DNA of 64,000 nt from Arcuatula senhousia (GCA_963971305.1 OZ020306.1:66437022-66501021); one strand, 5' to 3'. Shown: positions 9,996-20,594, counted from the stretch's first letter. The notes: generated by a model not told the origin, from the letters alone. Program-made: numbers and translations.

Positions 9996-10430
9996 GTAAG
10001 CTAATTTAAACACTATATGATTTTTCAACAAATCTTAAAATGATACTTCAAATTTTGGAGCATATAACTGTTATGCCTGGTTATGCTTAAGAAAGATTCA
10101 AACCATTTTATAACGTATATGTTTTATTATTAGAATCATTGATTAGATTTTTTTGTAATGAATTTTCACGACTTTATGATCAGATTTTTGACGACAGCAA
10201 CGTCCTAGGCTATTTTAACATGAACTGTATGAATACATCGTGATGGCTTAACCTAAATCATATTATTGCAGACATTTATTGTACCATTCAGATACTAGCT
10301 TAAAGGCACATTAAATTTTGGAGTGATAAATGTAAACTAATGTAGATAAATAAATTGATGGTGAAGCCACATTTAAAAGGTAAAAACTAAATAAGAAATA
10401 TAAAGAAATAAAACCTTTAAAACAAATAAA
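9996..10430. other. Intron 2 start, no recognisable feature
   Basis: AT-rich intronic DNA after the exon B donor. I see no gene or clear repeat boundary until the PLE relic begins on the minus strand. Confidence 0.5.
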
Positions 10431-10439
10431 ACAAGAATG

Positions 10440-10476
10440 CCCAAATTTCCGGACATAAAGTCCTTCTTCAAAGTAA
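10440..10476 (-). ncRNA. Degenerate hammerhead-like motif in PLE 3' end
   Basis: Minus strand reads UUGAAGA, a GGAC-UUUAU-GUCC hairpin, then GGAAA. Against the hammerhead core (CUGANGA ... GAAA) it lacks C3 and has an extra G. PLEs are known to carry hammerheads in their terminal repeats, so this may be a decayed one. Stem I and III pairings are not convincing. Confidence 0.35.
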
Positions 10477-10731
10477 AAGTAAAAAGATGTTCACATCTCG
10501 ACTGACGAGGACAGAATGATATAGAATTGACTCGAAGAACATCACGTGGTATTTTAATCCTGAACTTGATGACTAATTTATAAATATTAAGAAAAGGTCT
10601 GTATTTTTACCTTCATACCAAAGGGTTGAAAAGTGTCTAAACAGTTGATTAGTCTTTGCTCAAGAAACTGTCTTTGTTTTTCGCCGGTGCATGTTTCAAG
10701 GAGAACGGTCACCTGCATATCCTGGACGCTA

Positions 10732-11079
10732 CACAGGCAAATTTTGCTCACATGAGTTTCACATGAAAAAGTTCACATGAAATTCACCCGAATTGAGCTT
10801 ATACGTGAAACTCACATGAAAAAGTTCACGTGAGTTTCACGTGATATGAGCTTTCACATGAAATTCAAATGAATCTCACGTGAGTTTCACGTGAAATTCA
10901 TGTGAATCTCACATGAAAACACTTCACATCAATTTCACATGAAAAGTTCACATCAATTTCACGTGAGCCAGTTTCATGTGAAACTCACATGATTTTCATG
11001 TGAAATTCACGTGAGATTCACATGAATATCATGTGAAGCTCGATTCACATGAAACTCATGTGAGCCAAATTTGCCTGTG
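10732..11079. mobile_element. Palindromic CACGTG-word element with TA target duplication
   Basis: 348 bp with terminal inverted repeats (CACAGGCAAATTTTGCTCA / TGAGCCAAATTTGCCTGTG) flanked by TA on both sides (10730-10731, 11080-11081), as for Tc1/mariner-type insertions. The whole interior is a shuffle of TTCACGTGAA, TCACATGAA and TTCATGTGA words, with about six perfect CACGTG E-boxes. It carries no gene. It splits the GIY-YIG part of the PLE relic, so it is the younger insertion. Confidence 0.85.
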
Positions 11080-11099
11080 TATGGTTTGGCAATGAAAGT

Positions 11100-12065
11100 G
11101 CTGGCCGACTGGGCAATCGTCGAATTTGAGAACACTTCTCCTGTGTTCAGCAAATCTGTCACCCAGTCTGCAATAGGTTTCTCCTACATAAATTTTAAGG
11201 CACTTAGCACAGCGGAGATGCAGGTATAACCGTTCTTCAGCTTGAAGGTGTTGGAGGGGCCAACTATAACTTCAGTCTCCCAGATAAAAGGACATGTGAA
11301 ACAGATGGATCGACCACAACCCCTGGTGCCTGAAAAATCAGAGCGAGACCGTCTCTTGGATTTGTCAAATGAACTTGACACAAAATGTTGCCTCAAACTC
11401 TTACCGTTGCGAAAAGCAGTCAGGGGTGCCGAATCGAACACTGTCAACATGTGTTCGTCCTTTAAGATGATGGACTTGAAATTGCGCAACAGAATATTCC
11501 GTATAACGATGTTATGAGGGTGGTATGTAAGTACCAAAGGTATACGGTCATTCTTGCGTCTTGACCTGGGCTCCAAAGCCTTGGATCGTGTCACCCGGGA
11601 AACTGAGTCGATAGCTTTATCCAAGATGTTGTTAGGATATCCCCTTTTGACAAAGAATGATTTCATAGTGCTGCTTTGAACTTTAAAATCATCCTCATTG
11701 CTGCAAATACGTTTAAGTCTCAGAAATTGAGACCTAGGAATGGCATTTTTGCAGCTCTGGGGATGACAAGATTGATAGTTCAGGTAGCAGTGTTCATCAG
11801 TGGGTTTATAGAACACAGATGTTTCTATTTTGCCGTTTAGGATGCTACATTCCAAGTCAAGGAAGGAGGGTTTCTCTTGCGAGATCGTAAAGGTGTACTG
11901 AATGGCAGGGTGATAGGAAGAGACAAAGCTGATGAACGAGTTCAAATCATCTTCACTATCAGAGGATACACCGAAAACATCATCTATGTATCGTTTGTAT
12001 AGGTCAGGAACAGGACTAATGTATCTGGTGGAATGCCGGTGGTCTTTTTTGGATATATAAAGCAT
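11100..12065 (-). pseudogene. PLE reverse transcriptase C-half plus GIY-YIG, frameshifted
   Basis: The open frame 12065-11184 begins near RT motif C (YKRYIDDVFG) and continues with the PLE pattern PSFLDLECSILNG, a RGCGRSICFTCPF cysteine linker, and KNGYTCISA. The frame is then lost; a shifted frame carries the start of the GIY-YIG nuclease (KIYVGET, then RFAEHRRSV) down to 11083. Further nuclease sequence (LETCTGEKQ, FLEQRLI) resumes below 10731, beyond the inserted element. Canonical PLEs have RT followed by GIY-YIG, which nicks target DNA. RT fingers and motifs A-B are missing, so this is a dead 5'-truncated copy. Confidence 0.85.
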
Positions 12066-12100
12066 AACATAGGCATAAGTTAAATGTTGATAAATGAGTT

Positions 12101-12790
12101 AACTTCAAACAGTATAAAAACTTAACCCATTTGCATGCTCCAATAACTAAATAGATCAAGATTATCAATGTACCGACTTATGATCAGAGAGTGTAACCAG
12201 TTATGGGCTTGTAAAGAACGAGAACCAGCAGGTGTAATGTATCTTTAATCCCAATAAAATATGGTGAAAAACTGAAACAAATAAAATAACAATGATAAGT
12301 ACAAAGTACGAGAAATGCATGAATATCCTGTAAAATAAAGCCAATGTAGCGATAATTTATAAAATATTATTGCTTAGTTTATATCATAACTTAAAGTCAG
12401 TTAAGATCAGGAAAGCCCAGCCGGGCATTGTTCAAAGTTGACGGTTTCTTTAGAATTTGTCCAAGCCGAAATATCGAAAATTCAAACGTTAATTAACAAG
12501 ATAAACAGTTGATAAGATGAATCGAGTCACTATTAATATGTTCCCATAGATATTTTGTGGATTTTCGCCAAACTTACGTGGTGGTATGCCACGAAACGTT
12601 TCGAAAAATAATTCCTTGCAAGATATAAAAATGGCTACCTATTTACTACCTGGATGTATAATTCTAGTATTCAACAATACAGTACGCACGTCGATCGTTC
12701 GACCCAAGACTGGTTTTTGCACATGTAGCGGCTATTTGAATTTAATCACGACAAGGAAGTTTAAATCCATATTTAAAAATAAACAATGAA
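12101..12790. other. Intron 2, no recognised feature
   Basis: Ordinary AT-rich sequence between the PLE relic and the BEL/Pao LTR candidate. A plus-strand open frame of 67 codons (12586-12789) shows no family pattern and is probably chance. Confidence 0.45.
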
Positions 12791-13154
12791 TGTTGTGACA
12801 GTACACTCCCTGTCTGGTATCCTCGGGATATCACTATATTTAGACTATAAAATCGTTAAAACACAAGATGTTGAGATCAGATTCAACGATGAAGGCAAAT
12901 GATATAAATCCAATACTAATAGAATAAAATAAATACGAATAACACACTAAATACAGTTCAAATAAGGAATCCGGCAAGATGATCTTCCGCATGGATGAAT
13001 GTGGATGCGATCCTGGTGATCCAACGTTGTATGGCATCCAGCGTCGCCCAATGGGAAAATTAGTTGATCCGCTGATCCAACGTTGCCACGCACTGGGTGG
13101 GAAGGAACGACCTGTTCCTTAATGTCTAACCAAAAATATATTTATATAACTACA
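12791..13154 (-). repeat. Candidate 3' LTR of the minus-strand BEL/Pao element
   Basis: About 364 bp bounded by TGTTGTGACAG and AACTACA on the plus strand (TG...CA), ending just outside the last coding segment of the BEL/Pao element. No second copy is present because the 5' end is lost, so the call rests on position and termini only. Confidence 0.4.
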
Positions 13155-13159
13155 TCTGC

Positions 13160-13445
13160 TGTCTCTGGTGTGGGTTAAAGCCTCGCCGTTTTCCTGGAGG
13201 AGTATCAACTCTGTTATGGGGCGAGTATATACGGTAGGTTTACCGTCAACTTAGACTTGTACTTCAGCTGAACGAACATGTCCATCGGCTCCCTTGATTG
13301 GATGAACGATAATGCCAACGGGCCACTGTGTCCGACACATAGCGTTGTCCTTCAGAAGAACCGTATCTCCTTCTTCGAGGTCTCGATGTTCTTCGGTGCA
13401 TTTTTTGCCGTGTCATCAATGTGGGAAGGTATTCCTTCTTCCATC
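13160..13445 (-). pseudogene. BEL/Pao DUF5641-type C-terminus
   Basis: Begins FWTRWKKEYLPTL, frameshifts, then continues with the family's GDTVLLKD, WPVGII, DGHVRSAEVQV and a final RPITELILL. One in-frame stop replaces a codon after VQV. Separated from its upstream half by the insertion at 13456-14275. Confidence 0.8.
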
Positions 13446-13455
13446 TTGTCCAGAA

Positions 13456-14275
13456 CACGGACACCCTTTCTAACTTTGCAGCTCACCATATCCATTCTAT
13501 ATTATACCAATTACTTTACAGAGCTGTACGCAACACCATTTATCATATATATGCTTATATTACTATACCAGTTGCGATCCAATTCTCTATCTTTCTCTCC
13601 CTACCCACCTAATGTTCATCGTGTACTGTGTTACAACCTTAGATTGTCTACGAGGAGGCTTAACTAGGCAACCGAAAGCTAGATTTTTATCTAGCCTAGG
13701 TGGTCTAGTGGTCTAGGGCGCTGGACACAGTGGAGGCGAAGTTGCCATAGATGACAGAGTATGGGTTCGATTCCAGCTCAACCCCGTGCTGGATTTTCCG
13801 GTGTCAATGGCTTTAAAAAGATGATTTTCATCACTGTTGGCACACGGACACCCTTTCTAACTTTGCAGCTCACCATATCCATTCTATATTATACCAATTA
13901 CTTTACAGAGCTGTACGCAACACCATTCATCATATATATGCTTATATTACTATACCAGTTGCGATCCAATTCTCTATCTTTCTCTCCCTACCCACCTAAT
14001 GTTCATCGTGTACTGTGTTACAACCTTAGATTGTCTACGAGGAGGCTTAACTAGGCAACCGAAAGCTAGATTTTTATCTAGCCTAGGTGGTCTAGTGGTC
14101 TAGGGCGCTGGACACAGTGCAGGCGAAGTTGCCATAGATTACAGAGTATGGGTTCGATTCCAGCTCAACCCCGTGCTGGATTTTCCGGTGTCAATGGCTT
14201 TAAAAAGATGATTTTCATCACTGTTGGCACACGGACACCCTTTCTAACTTTGCAGCTCACCATATCCATTCTATA
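13456..14275 (+). mobile_element. Tandem dimer of a 387-bp Pol III-boxed unit, 10-bp target duplication
   Basis: 820 bp = two full 387-bp units plus the first 46 bp of a third. It is flanked by TTGTCCAGAA at 13446-13455 and 14276-14285. Each unit carries a tRNA-like A box (TGGTCTAGTGG, 13701 and 14088) and B box (GGTTCGATTCC, 13764 and 14151), so it looks tRNA-derived (SINE-like). The boxes lie mid-unit, as if the unit were circularly permuted. The two units differ at about three positions. Removing the insertion restores the BEL/Pao reading (ANMFWTRWKK), confirming its edges. Confidence 0.85.
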
Positions 14276-14285
14276 TTGTCCAGAA

Positions 14286-15265
14286 CATGTTGGCCAATGC
14301 TTGGACTCGTTTCCACTCGTCAAGTCAGAGATTTCTTTGTCTGAAAGTTCGGGATGTTCTACAGAGAAGACATAGTCGGTCTTCTGTATCAGTAACATAT
14401 TTGGTGTGAATACCAAAGGGTTTTCCGGGTCGGATGATACAGGAACTAGAGGCCTAGAGTTGATAATTGCTGTGGCCTCTGCCATAAATGTGATGAGGAA
14501 ATCGTGAGTGAGCGTCTTTCCGTCTTTTCCTAGAAGCATAGAATCCAGTATCCTTCTTGTGACGCCGATCATTTGCTCCCAGACGCCGCTCATATGGGAT
14601 GAGTGTGGCGGGTTAAAGATCCACACGGTATTAGATTTCCTCAGAAACCTTTGGACGGCTCGTCTTCCACGTTGATAGCTTCAATGCCAAGTTCCTTGAC
14701 AGCACCTATGAAATTGGTTCCTCTGTCCAACCTGAAGATCTCAACCATGCCTCTGATAGCATTGAAGCGTTTCAAAGCGTTAATGAAGGCAGATGAGCTC
14801 ATCTCTTCTACGAGTTAATGCGAATAACTCTGCTTTTTCCAAGCATGTAAAAAGGATTGCCCAACGTTTAGAGTTGGCACTGCCACCGCGTGTCCTGCGG
14901 GTCACTATAGTCCATGGCCCAAAGGCGTCGACACCCACATGAAAGGATATGTTGGTTCCAGACGGTCCCTCGGGAGTGATGACATTATCTGACTTTCAAA
15001 CTTGCCGCGGAGTTTCCTACATTCGACACATTTGTGAATGATAGATGATATTAAGCGCCTTGCTCCGGTTATCAATAGTCCAGCCGCTCTAATGGCTCCT
15101 TCAGTGAAGTGACGACCCTGATGTTTGACGTCTTCGTGATGGTGTTTAACGAGCAGTGTTGCCAGGTAATGGCGTCCTGGAATGATGAGGGGTTTTTTCT
15201 CCATTAGACTCAAGTTTGATTTGTCTATGCGTCCGTCGACTCTTAATAGGCGACGTTCGTCGAGA
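14286..15265 (-). pseudogene. BEL/Pao integrase and start of DUF5641 region
   Basis: From 15265 down: LLRVDGRID, the zinc-binding part (H-H ... IIHKCVECRKL), the catalytic core with GVDAFGPW (first Asp), LDRGTNF (second Asp) and GVWEQMIG (Glu), then AIINSRPL of the C-terminal region. The DDE triad is visible, but the frame changes at least three times (near 14930, 14830-14640 and 14330), with a stop before the NPPHSSHMSGVWE segment. Confidence 0.85.
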
Positions 15266-15499
15266 AACGGGTTAAGGTCAGGTATAGGACTCTACCTTGG
15301 AAGTGCTTCCCCGTTGTGAATGCAGTCTAATTCGTCACTGAAAGATTCGGCCTGCATGTGTCTGAATTGGCATTGTCGTAATGCTCGACTGACAGGTTTT
15401 TCTCTACGTTCCCGTGTAAACGGGAATGTTTTTGCAAAGCAACTTGTTATACTAGCGAGTTCCAGGTTTCGAATAGTTCGAAATTGTTGATTTCTACCT

Positions 15500-15957
15500 G
15501 GCTCAATGGTACTAAATGAATTTCCATAGGCGACAATACTAACATTTGTTCTCGTAACTTTAATTCTATAAATATTTATGACATGTGTAGTATCTCATTT
15601 TAAAGCTGATAAACTCTTCTAATGTCAGTTTCAATATCGGGGGATGAAGCCAGATTAGTTTTTCCGGAATTTGCCAAACCCCGAAAAACGTGAATATTAT
15701 GATGACGTCAGCAGCAAATAGTCCAAAAATATGCATCTCTAATGGAAGTCATTTTTTTAAGTTGGAGTCTTTTCTTGTGAAGATGGCTTCAATAATTCTT
15801 CTTTCCATATTAAATTAGCTTTTCAGAACAGTCATCCTTTTGTAATTCCATGAAGTATTCAATGTGCAATAATATCCCAAACTTGGTACTAGTCACGTGA
15901 TAATACGGACTATTTTTGTCTGCCTCAAAGTTACAGTTTAATTAGTTACGTTGGTCC
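15500..15957. repeat. Left LTR (458 bp)
   Basis: Starts GGCTCAATGGTACTAAATG and ends GTTACGTTGGTCC. Contains TGATGACGTCAGCAG, a CRE-like TGACGTCA site. Identical by eye to 17726-18183, indicating very recent insertion. Confidence 0.85.
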
Positions 15958-17725
15958 ATATTGAGGTAATCAATGTCAAAAATTCATATGAAATGGGTTT
16001 TAATTCATTCTTTAGTATCTCAGCAGTGGTTCTGGACAATTTCTTTATAGTCTGAAAAAAAGAAACAGAATATATTGCTTTAAAACCATCTATGCATATG
16101 TGTGCAAATTGCGACAAAAATATACAAAATTTGGACATAGGTATTTTTCTTATAATGACTGTTTTAATTTTTGTCAGATGTCAATGAAACAGATTAAAGT
16201 TACCTGTTGTGCCTTTAACAGCTATAAGGAGTTGAAAAAAGAACAATAAACATATCTTCATCACCATATGTGCATGATATGAACCATAATTTTGGGTGTT
16301 TTTACTCTATTTTTGTCGAAAATCACAATCTTTATTTAAAGTTGGTCCAAATTCAAGAGACACATTCAATTTCAAAATAACTATGCATATAAAATGTTTT
16401 TTTAACAAAAAGGTAATCTATTTGTCATTATAATGAGGGTTCAATTTTAAAAATCGGTCAAATAATAATCCTACAGTTAATATTTTAGTGTTTTCCATGG
16501 TTTTGATAAAAAAGACCACAAAAATTATAGCGTATTAACTCAACGTTATTGTACAAATTCTGATGTCGTTTAACTATCATTAGTTCTGTTCATGGCTGTG
16601 TTCATATTTTTTTTACAATTAAACATCTTATGTGCATGACAAGCTAAATAAATAGTAATTTTGTTTAATGTATCCAAGTGATTCCATTGTGGTAAAAATA
16701 CATAGCAACCAAAGTCCGGATTCACTCTTAATGAGCAAAAGATTGATTTAATTCAAACTCACCATCCAAAAAATATTGTTTGAGGCCAAATCATCTTAGC
16801 AGCACATCTTAAACAATGATTTCATGACCAAATTAGCTGATTGAAGCCTTGCCAAGCCTGTGTTTACCATTTGCTATCTCTTTCTTGTATATAAAGTGAA
16901 CTGAAAAAAAATATGTCATAAATTTATGTTAAGGCATGCTATTGACACCAGTCAGTCATTTGTCTACATTGAACTAAAAGACATGAACATCTTTTAAAAT
17001 AGTGCTTCAACTAGACATAATAAACCTGAAGTAGGTTTAACATGAAGAAAATAGGTTAAGAAAATGAACCGGTTTCATGGGTCGTGAATATAACCATAAT
17101 TCAAACAAACGCACAAGCGCATACATGTACATACATAAGTACATGTGTATGTATCGTTCATTATGACTAGATTTAAATAACACTATTTATGTCCGTTCTC
17201 TTGCATTTGTTGTTTTTTTTTATCTATTTCATGTATTTAGTAAGAAAATGTCAGCCCTTTTTAACATACATGTATGTAAAACATCAAAACAAGTATAAAC
17301 AAATAGCAAAAATGAAAATGTTTAATTACATGTAAATCGCCTTATGTCAGTGTCTGATCCTATGTTAAATCCAACTGTTTATTACAATTTTTTTATGTGA
17401 GTGTGTTTAAACAATTTTGATTAACAAAAACAGCAATACTGACTGAAAATACACAAAGTATAATCAAAACAAACACCTGATCCTGACATCGTGTGTATAC
17501 AACACAGTCAAGTAGACTTTCTACTGCATTTTGACACACTTGTCGTGTAAAAACAATGAGTATGTGGTACAATATCAATGCCTTTAGTACTATTTAAAGT
17601 TTTAAATTACTTAAATTGAAGAAACTAACCTAATTTGTTTGCATTTCCAAACAATTTATCCCATCGTATAAAGGGGGATAACTCTAGGCACATGCTAAAT
17701 TGTGGACAGGCTAAAATCATCAACT
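15958..17725. other. Non-coding interior of the LTR element
   Basis: 1.77 kb of AT-rich DNA without recognisable gag or pol. I see no repeats shared with other parts of the window. Confidence 0.7.
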
Positions 17726-18183
17726 GGCTCAATGGTACTAAATGAATTTCCATAGGCGACAATACTAACATTTGTTCTCGTAACTTTAATTCTATAAATA
17801 TTTATGACATGTGTAGTATCTCATTTTAAAGCTGATAAACTCTTCTAATGTCAGTTTCAATATCGGGGGATGAAGCCAGATTAGTTTTTCCGGAATTTGC
17901 CAAACCCCGAAAAACGTGAATATTATGATGACGTCAGCAGCAAATAGTCCAAAAATATGCATCTCTAATGGAAGTCATTTTTTTAAGTTGGAGTCTTTTC
18001 TTGTGAAGATGGCTTCAATAATTCTTCTTTCCATATTAAATTAGCTTTTCAGAACAGTCATCCTTTTGTAATTCCATGAAGTATTCAATGTGCAATAATA
18101 TCCCAAACTTGGTACTAGTCACGTGATAATACGGACTATTTTTGTCTGCCTCAAAGTTACAGTTTAATTAGTTACGTTGGTCC
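17726..18183. repeat. Right LTR (458 bp)
   Basis: Identical by eye and equal in length to 15500-15957. Followed by the right-hand ACCT. Confidence 0.85.
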
Positions 18184-18780
18184 ACCTCTTCTTTGCTTTA
18201 CGTTTTAAACACTTGGACTGAACGGATCTCCTTGTTGCACTCCGGGTCAACAAGCTCAAACACGTCTTCTATTTGGTCGTTGGAATTTAACTCTAGAAAA
18301 GACTGGCCCTTGCAGCCAGTCGCTGCCTTGAAGTTCAGATGCGAGATTAGATCTCGTAGCTGCGTCCGCCGGATTTCTATCTGTTGGCACGTACTTCCAC
18401 TGGTCTGGAATGCTGAGTTTCCTGATCTTTTCTACTCTATTTGAGACATAGATGAAGATCTTCGTTTGCTGTTGCATATGTACAAATTTGCTATCTGTAT
18501 AGTATTTGACGCTCTCGAAATCAATACAAAGCTGTTCAATCACAGTCTGTGCGATCTCTACGGCTAACACAGCCGCGCATAACTCCAAGCGTGGAATCGT
18601 GTGCCCATTTGTTGGAGCTAGCTTTGCCTTTACCAAGATGAAGCCTAAGTCTGAAGTGCCCTTCTCATCGATCGTCATTATGTATACCACGGCCGCTATT
18701 GCTGTCTGTGATGCATCTGAGAAGACATGAAGTTGGCGTTCTGATGTTTTACTCAAATGTGGAACGTATGGTCTAGGAAT
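18184..18780 (-). pseudogene. BEL/Pao RNase H domain
   Basis: RNase H catalytic pattern: HVFSDASQTA (Asp), IPRLELCAAVLA (Glu), YYTDSKFV (Asp), NPADAATRS (Asp). All four acidic positions are present. The frame 18756-18256 is open, then shifts; downstream sequence (DVFELVDPEC) is read in another frame up to the LTR-element insertion. Confidence 0.85.
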
Positions 18781-18799
18781 GCGGATAGTCTCTAGTGCT

Positions 18800-19225
18800 T
18801 TGAGAGTGGCTTACCACTGTGCCCAGTCAGAAACGATCTGGTCTTAAACTGGCTCGTCCCAATCTACGGTTTCTGAAACCAAATTTCTTAGAAGCATTTT
18901 CCCATATTTGATGACTGGAGCCAGAAAACCAAGGGGGTCGTAGATACTGTTGATGGTTGACAGTTTACCTCGTCTGGTGACTGGTTTCTCATCAGTTGAC
19001 AGGATGAACAGAAACTGGTCAGTGTTGATGTCCCATGTCAAACCAAGACTTCTTTGTAGTGGTTTGTTGTTAGTGTCCAGATCAAGGTCTTTAAGGTTAG
19101 ACGCCAAGTCGTTCTGGGGCAAGGCTGCCATTACTTATGGACTGTTGGATGCAAATTTGTGCAGTCGTAGGTTACCAAACTCCATGAGAGCGGTATGTGT
19201 GTCTTTTATCAGCTTGATGGCGTAG
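18800..19225 (-). pseudogene. BEL/Pao RT thumb / Pao-type linker
   Basis: Segments RSLGLTWDINTDQFLF, STINSIYDPLGFLAP and ETVDWDEPV are the stretch after the RT palm in BEL/Pao Pol. The YVDD palm itself is missing; the element starts abruptly near 19225. Confidence 0.8.
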
Positions 19226-19228
19226 AGT

Positions 19229-19500
19229 TGACTATTGGCAAGTTGAAGTCATCACATTTGTCATGGAGTGTTGTACAAAGCCTTCCTAGTATGTCAATTT
19301 GAACATATAAATCCAAATATGAATCAGACCTCCTACAATATGTAGCGTCCTTTATTTCAAGCTCTTGTAGATAAATGAGATGTAAATAGTCACCAAATCG
19401 AGGGATTTTAAGTAAAAGGACGGACATCATCAATATAACGAAATGTGAGATTAAAGGATAAAGCAACTCTGCAAGTCTATAATGTGCTTTGTTCTAGATT
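19229..19500 (-). pseudogene. PLE family A reverse-transcriptase fragment
   Basis: Minus-strand pattern FGDYLHLIY, QELEIKDAT, SYLDLYV, LCTTLHDKCDDFN, matching the part after the YIDD motif in the 23-kb copy. It abuts the truncated 5' end of the BEL/Pao relic. Confidence 0.75.
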
Positions 19501-19509
19501 AGCAACAGA

Positions 19510-19855
19510 GGGAAGGTAGAGCAAAAACAGTTTAACACCGCCACATTTTATATAAGCCTTCCAAAGCCACAAATCTTTTTCAAAGCTTTTGGTTGTCTCT
19601 GTCCTCTTATGTTGCTGGCTTTATGTTTTGAGATGGGACTTCTACTGATAATCTCGATTATGATATTGAATCTTATGCATATTTTCTTTAATATTCGACA
19701 AATGGTATAGCGAGCAGCGACCACTGGTCACTTTGAAGACTGCTTGCTGTCTTCCTTTGTGGATATTTTTTCAAAATTGTCGCTTGGTTATGTAGGGTAT
19801 TTTGTGTGACCTTATTCCACATCTCATCACCGTCTATATATAATTGAAAACAGAA
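19510..19855 (+). repeat. Dispersed repeats Z and W (fragments)
   Basis: 19510-19640 resembles the 'taactctgccacatattat... gccaggaatctttgacaaagc' block at 21720; 19700-19850 resembles 'gcgaccactggtcactt... ttattccacatctc' seen at 21890 and 63180. Both are non-coding. They lie directly before exon C. Confidence 0.55.
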
Positions 19856-19948
19856 CAAAGTGTTATATTGCATAACTAAATTAAATGTGATTCTTCTAAG
19901 ATCTATCCTTTTTTAAAAAAAAATATCAAGATTTGCATTGTGTTTTAG

Positions 19949-20093
19949 GCCATCGTACGACAAGCAGGAATTGGTTTACAAACGAAATGTGACGATATCA
20001 AAAACTTAAGACTTGTCAGTGATGTTGACATTCAAGTTTTCATTCGTCAAATAAAAGATTTTAAGCTGACAATTTTAGAGGAATTCAGTAAAG
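19949..20093 (+). CDS. HEPN gene exon C (end of HEPN domain)
   Basis: Acceptor tgcattgtgttttag|GCCATC, donor AGTAAAG|gtaatt, 145 nt. It enters in phase 0 (fits exon B) and leaves in phase 1 (fits every 42-nt exon downstream). 48 codons read AIVRQAGIG at the start, which continues the family pattern after exon B, and ends FKLTILEEFSK, an amphipathic helix running into the coiled-coil region. No stops; mixed-charge helical composition. Splice sites are conventional. Confidence 0.82.
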
Positions 20094-20338
20094 GTAATTA
20101 GTCATAGCTTGTAGTGTATTATCGAATTATAATATGCTATAGTATTAATAAAGTCAGTACAAAGAGATATGGACCTTTGCTTTTGTTGAAATGAAAGTTG
20201 CAGAATATATTTTGGAACAAATCTCTATTGTTATCTAGTTTTTGTTTCATTACTTATTACAAAAAAGTAATAGCTTTGCAATTACAATTACGATTATAGT
20301 TCTGAAAGGTGCGTATCATACATTTCTTTCAATTTTAA

Positions 20339-20380
20339 AAATTACAGAAGTAACAAAAAATGTTTCAGATCTTCAGATGG
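20339..20380 (+). pseudogene. Dead 42-nt coiled-coil exon (M0)
   Basis: Its 42 nt align with the live mini-exons (E-I-T-E-V-T-K-N-V-S-D-L-Q-M), but the acceptor AG reads AA (20337-20338) and the donor ACAG|gtaaat reads ATGG|acacgt. The flanking intron also resembles the intron after 28776 ('aatattac.cg.gaattcc', 'cttatca', 'acaatttacatt'), so it is an old paralogous unit that lost splicing. Confidence 0.7.
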
Positions 20381-20594
20381 ACACGTTTTTGTAATAGTTT
20401 CAAATAATTGATAATTTAATTTATATCCTTAATATATCTGATAGTCTGCATAAAAAAATATTAGACAAAATAAAAATATGTAAATATTACGCGAGAATTC
20501 CGACCCCCTTATCAAGCTAATGCAATTTACATTCAAATTGTAAATGTTAAGATACTGAAAGCGTACATGTGAATGTACATGTGTTTACAATAGA

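Larger units (their letters stand above)
10431..12100 (-). mobile_element. 5'-truncated Penelope-like element with GIY-YIG domain
   Basis: A minus-strand PLE keeping the reverse-transcriptase C-terminal half, the C-x2-C linker and a GIY-YIG nuclease segment, then the 3' UTR. It is cut by a palindromic TA-flanked element (10732-11079). The 3' part holds a hammerhead-like motif near 10440-10476. It lies in intron 2 of the HEPN gene, opposite strand. Confidence 0.85.
15500..18183. mobile_element. Non-autonomous LTR element (TRIM/LARD-like), 2.68 kb
   Basis: Two 458-bp direct repeats (15500-15957 and 17726-18183) that I find identical on reading enclose 1.77 kb with no open frame of note. Target duplication ACCT (15496-15499, 18184-18187), or CC with TGG...CCA ends; both give the same excised sequence. 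Excision rejoins the BEL/Pao frame (KEEVEINN). With no coding capacity it must have used another element's enzymes. Orientation, primer-binding site and polypurine tract are not clear. Confidence 0.85.
13155..19228 (-). mobile_element. BEL/Pao LTR-retrotransposon relic, minus strand, with two nested insertions
   Basis: Reading from 19228 downwards: RT-thumb region, RNase H, integrase (zinc finger, D, D, E), then DUF5641-type C-terminus, all in BEL/Pao order. The 5' LTR, gag, protease and RT palm are absent; at about 19228 it abuts a PLE fragment. It is interrupted at 13456-14275 and 15500-18183 by younger insertions. Several frameshifts and stops make it dead. Confidence 0.85.

Noticed and set aside
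10740..11070. CRISPR-like repeat array
   Set aside because: Repeats are palindromic words without constant-length spacers, and the context is a eukaryotic TIR element.
13695..13790. tRNA gene (A box TGGTCTAGTGG, B box GGTTCGATTCC)
   Set aside because: No complete cloverleaf is apparent around the boxes, and the sequence lies inside a mobile 387-bp unit present twice; treated as tRNA-derived repeat.
13278..14375. Plus-strand frames repeating the same ~70-residue protein three times
   Set aside because: They arise from the tandem 387-bp units and show no protein-family pattern.
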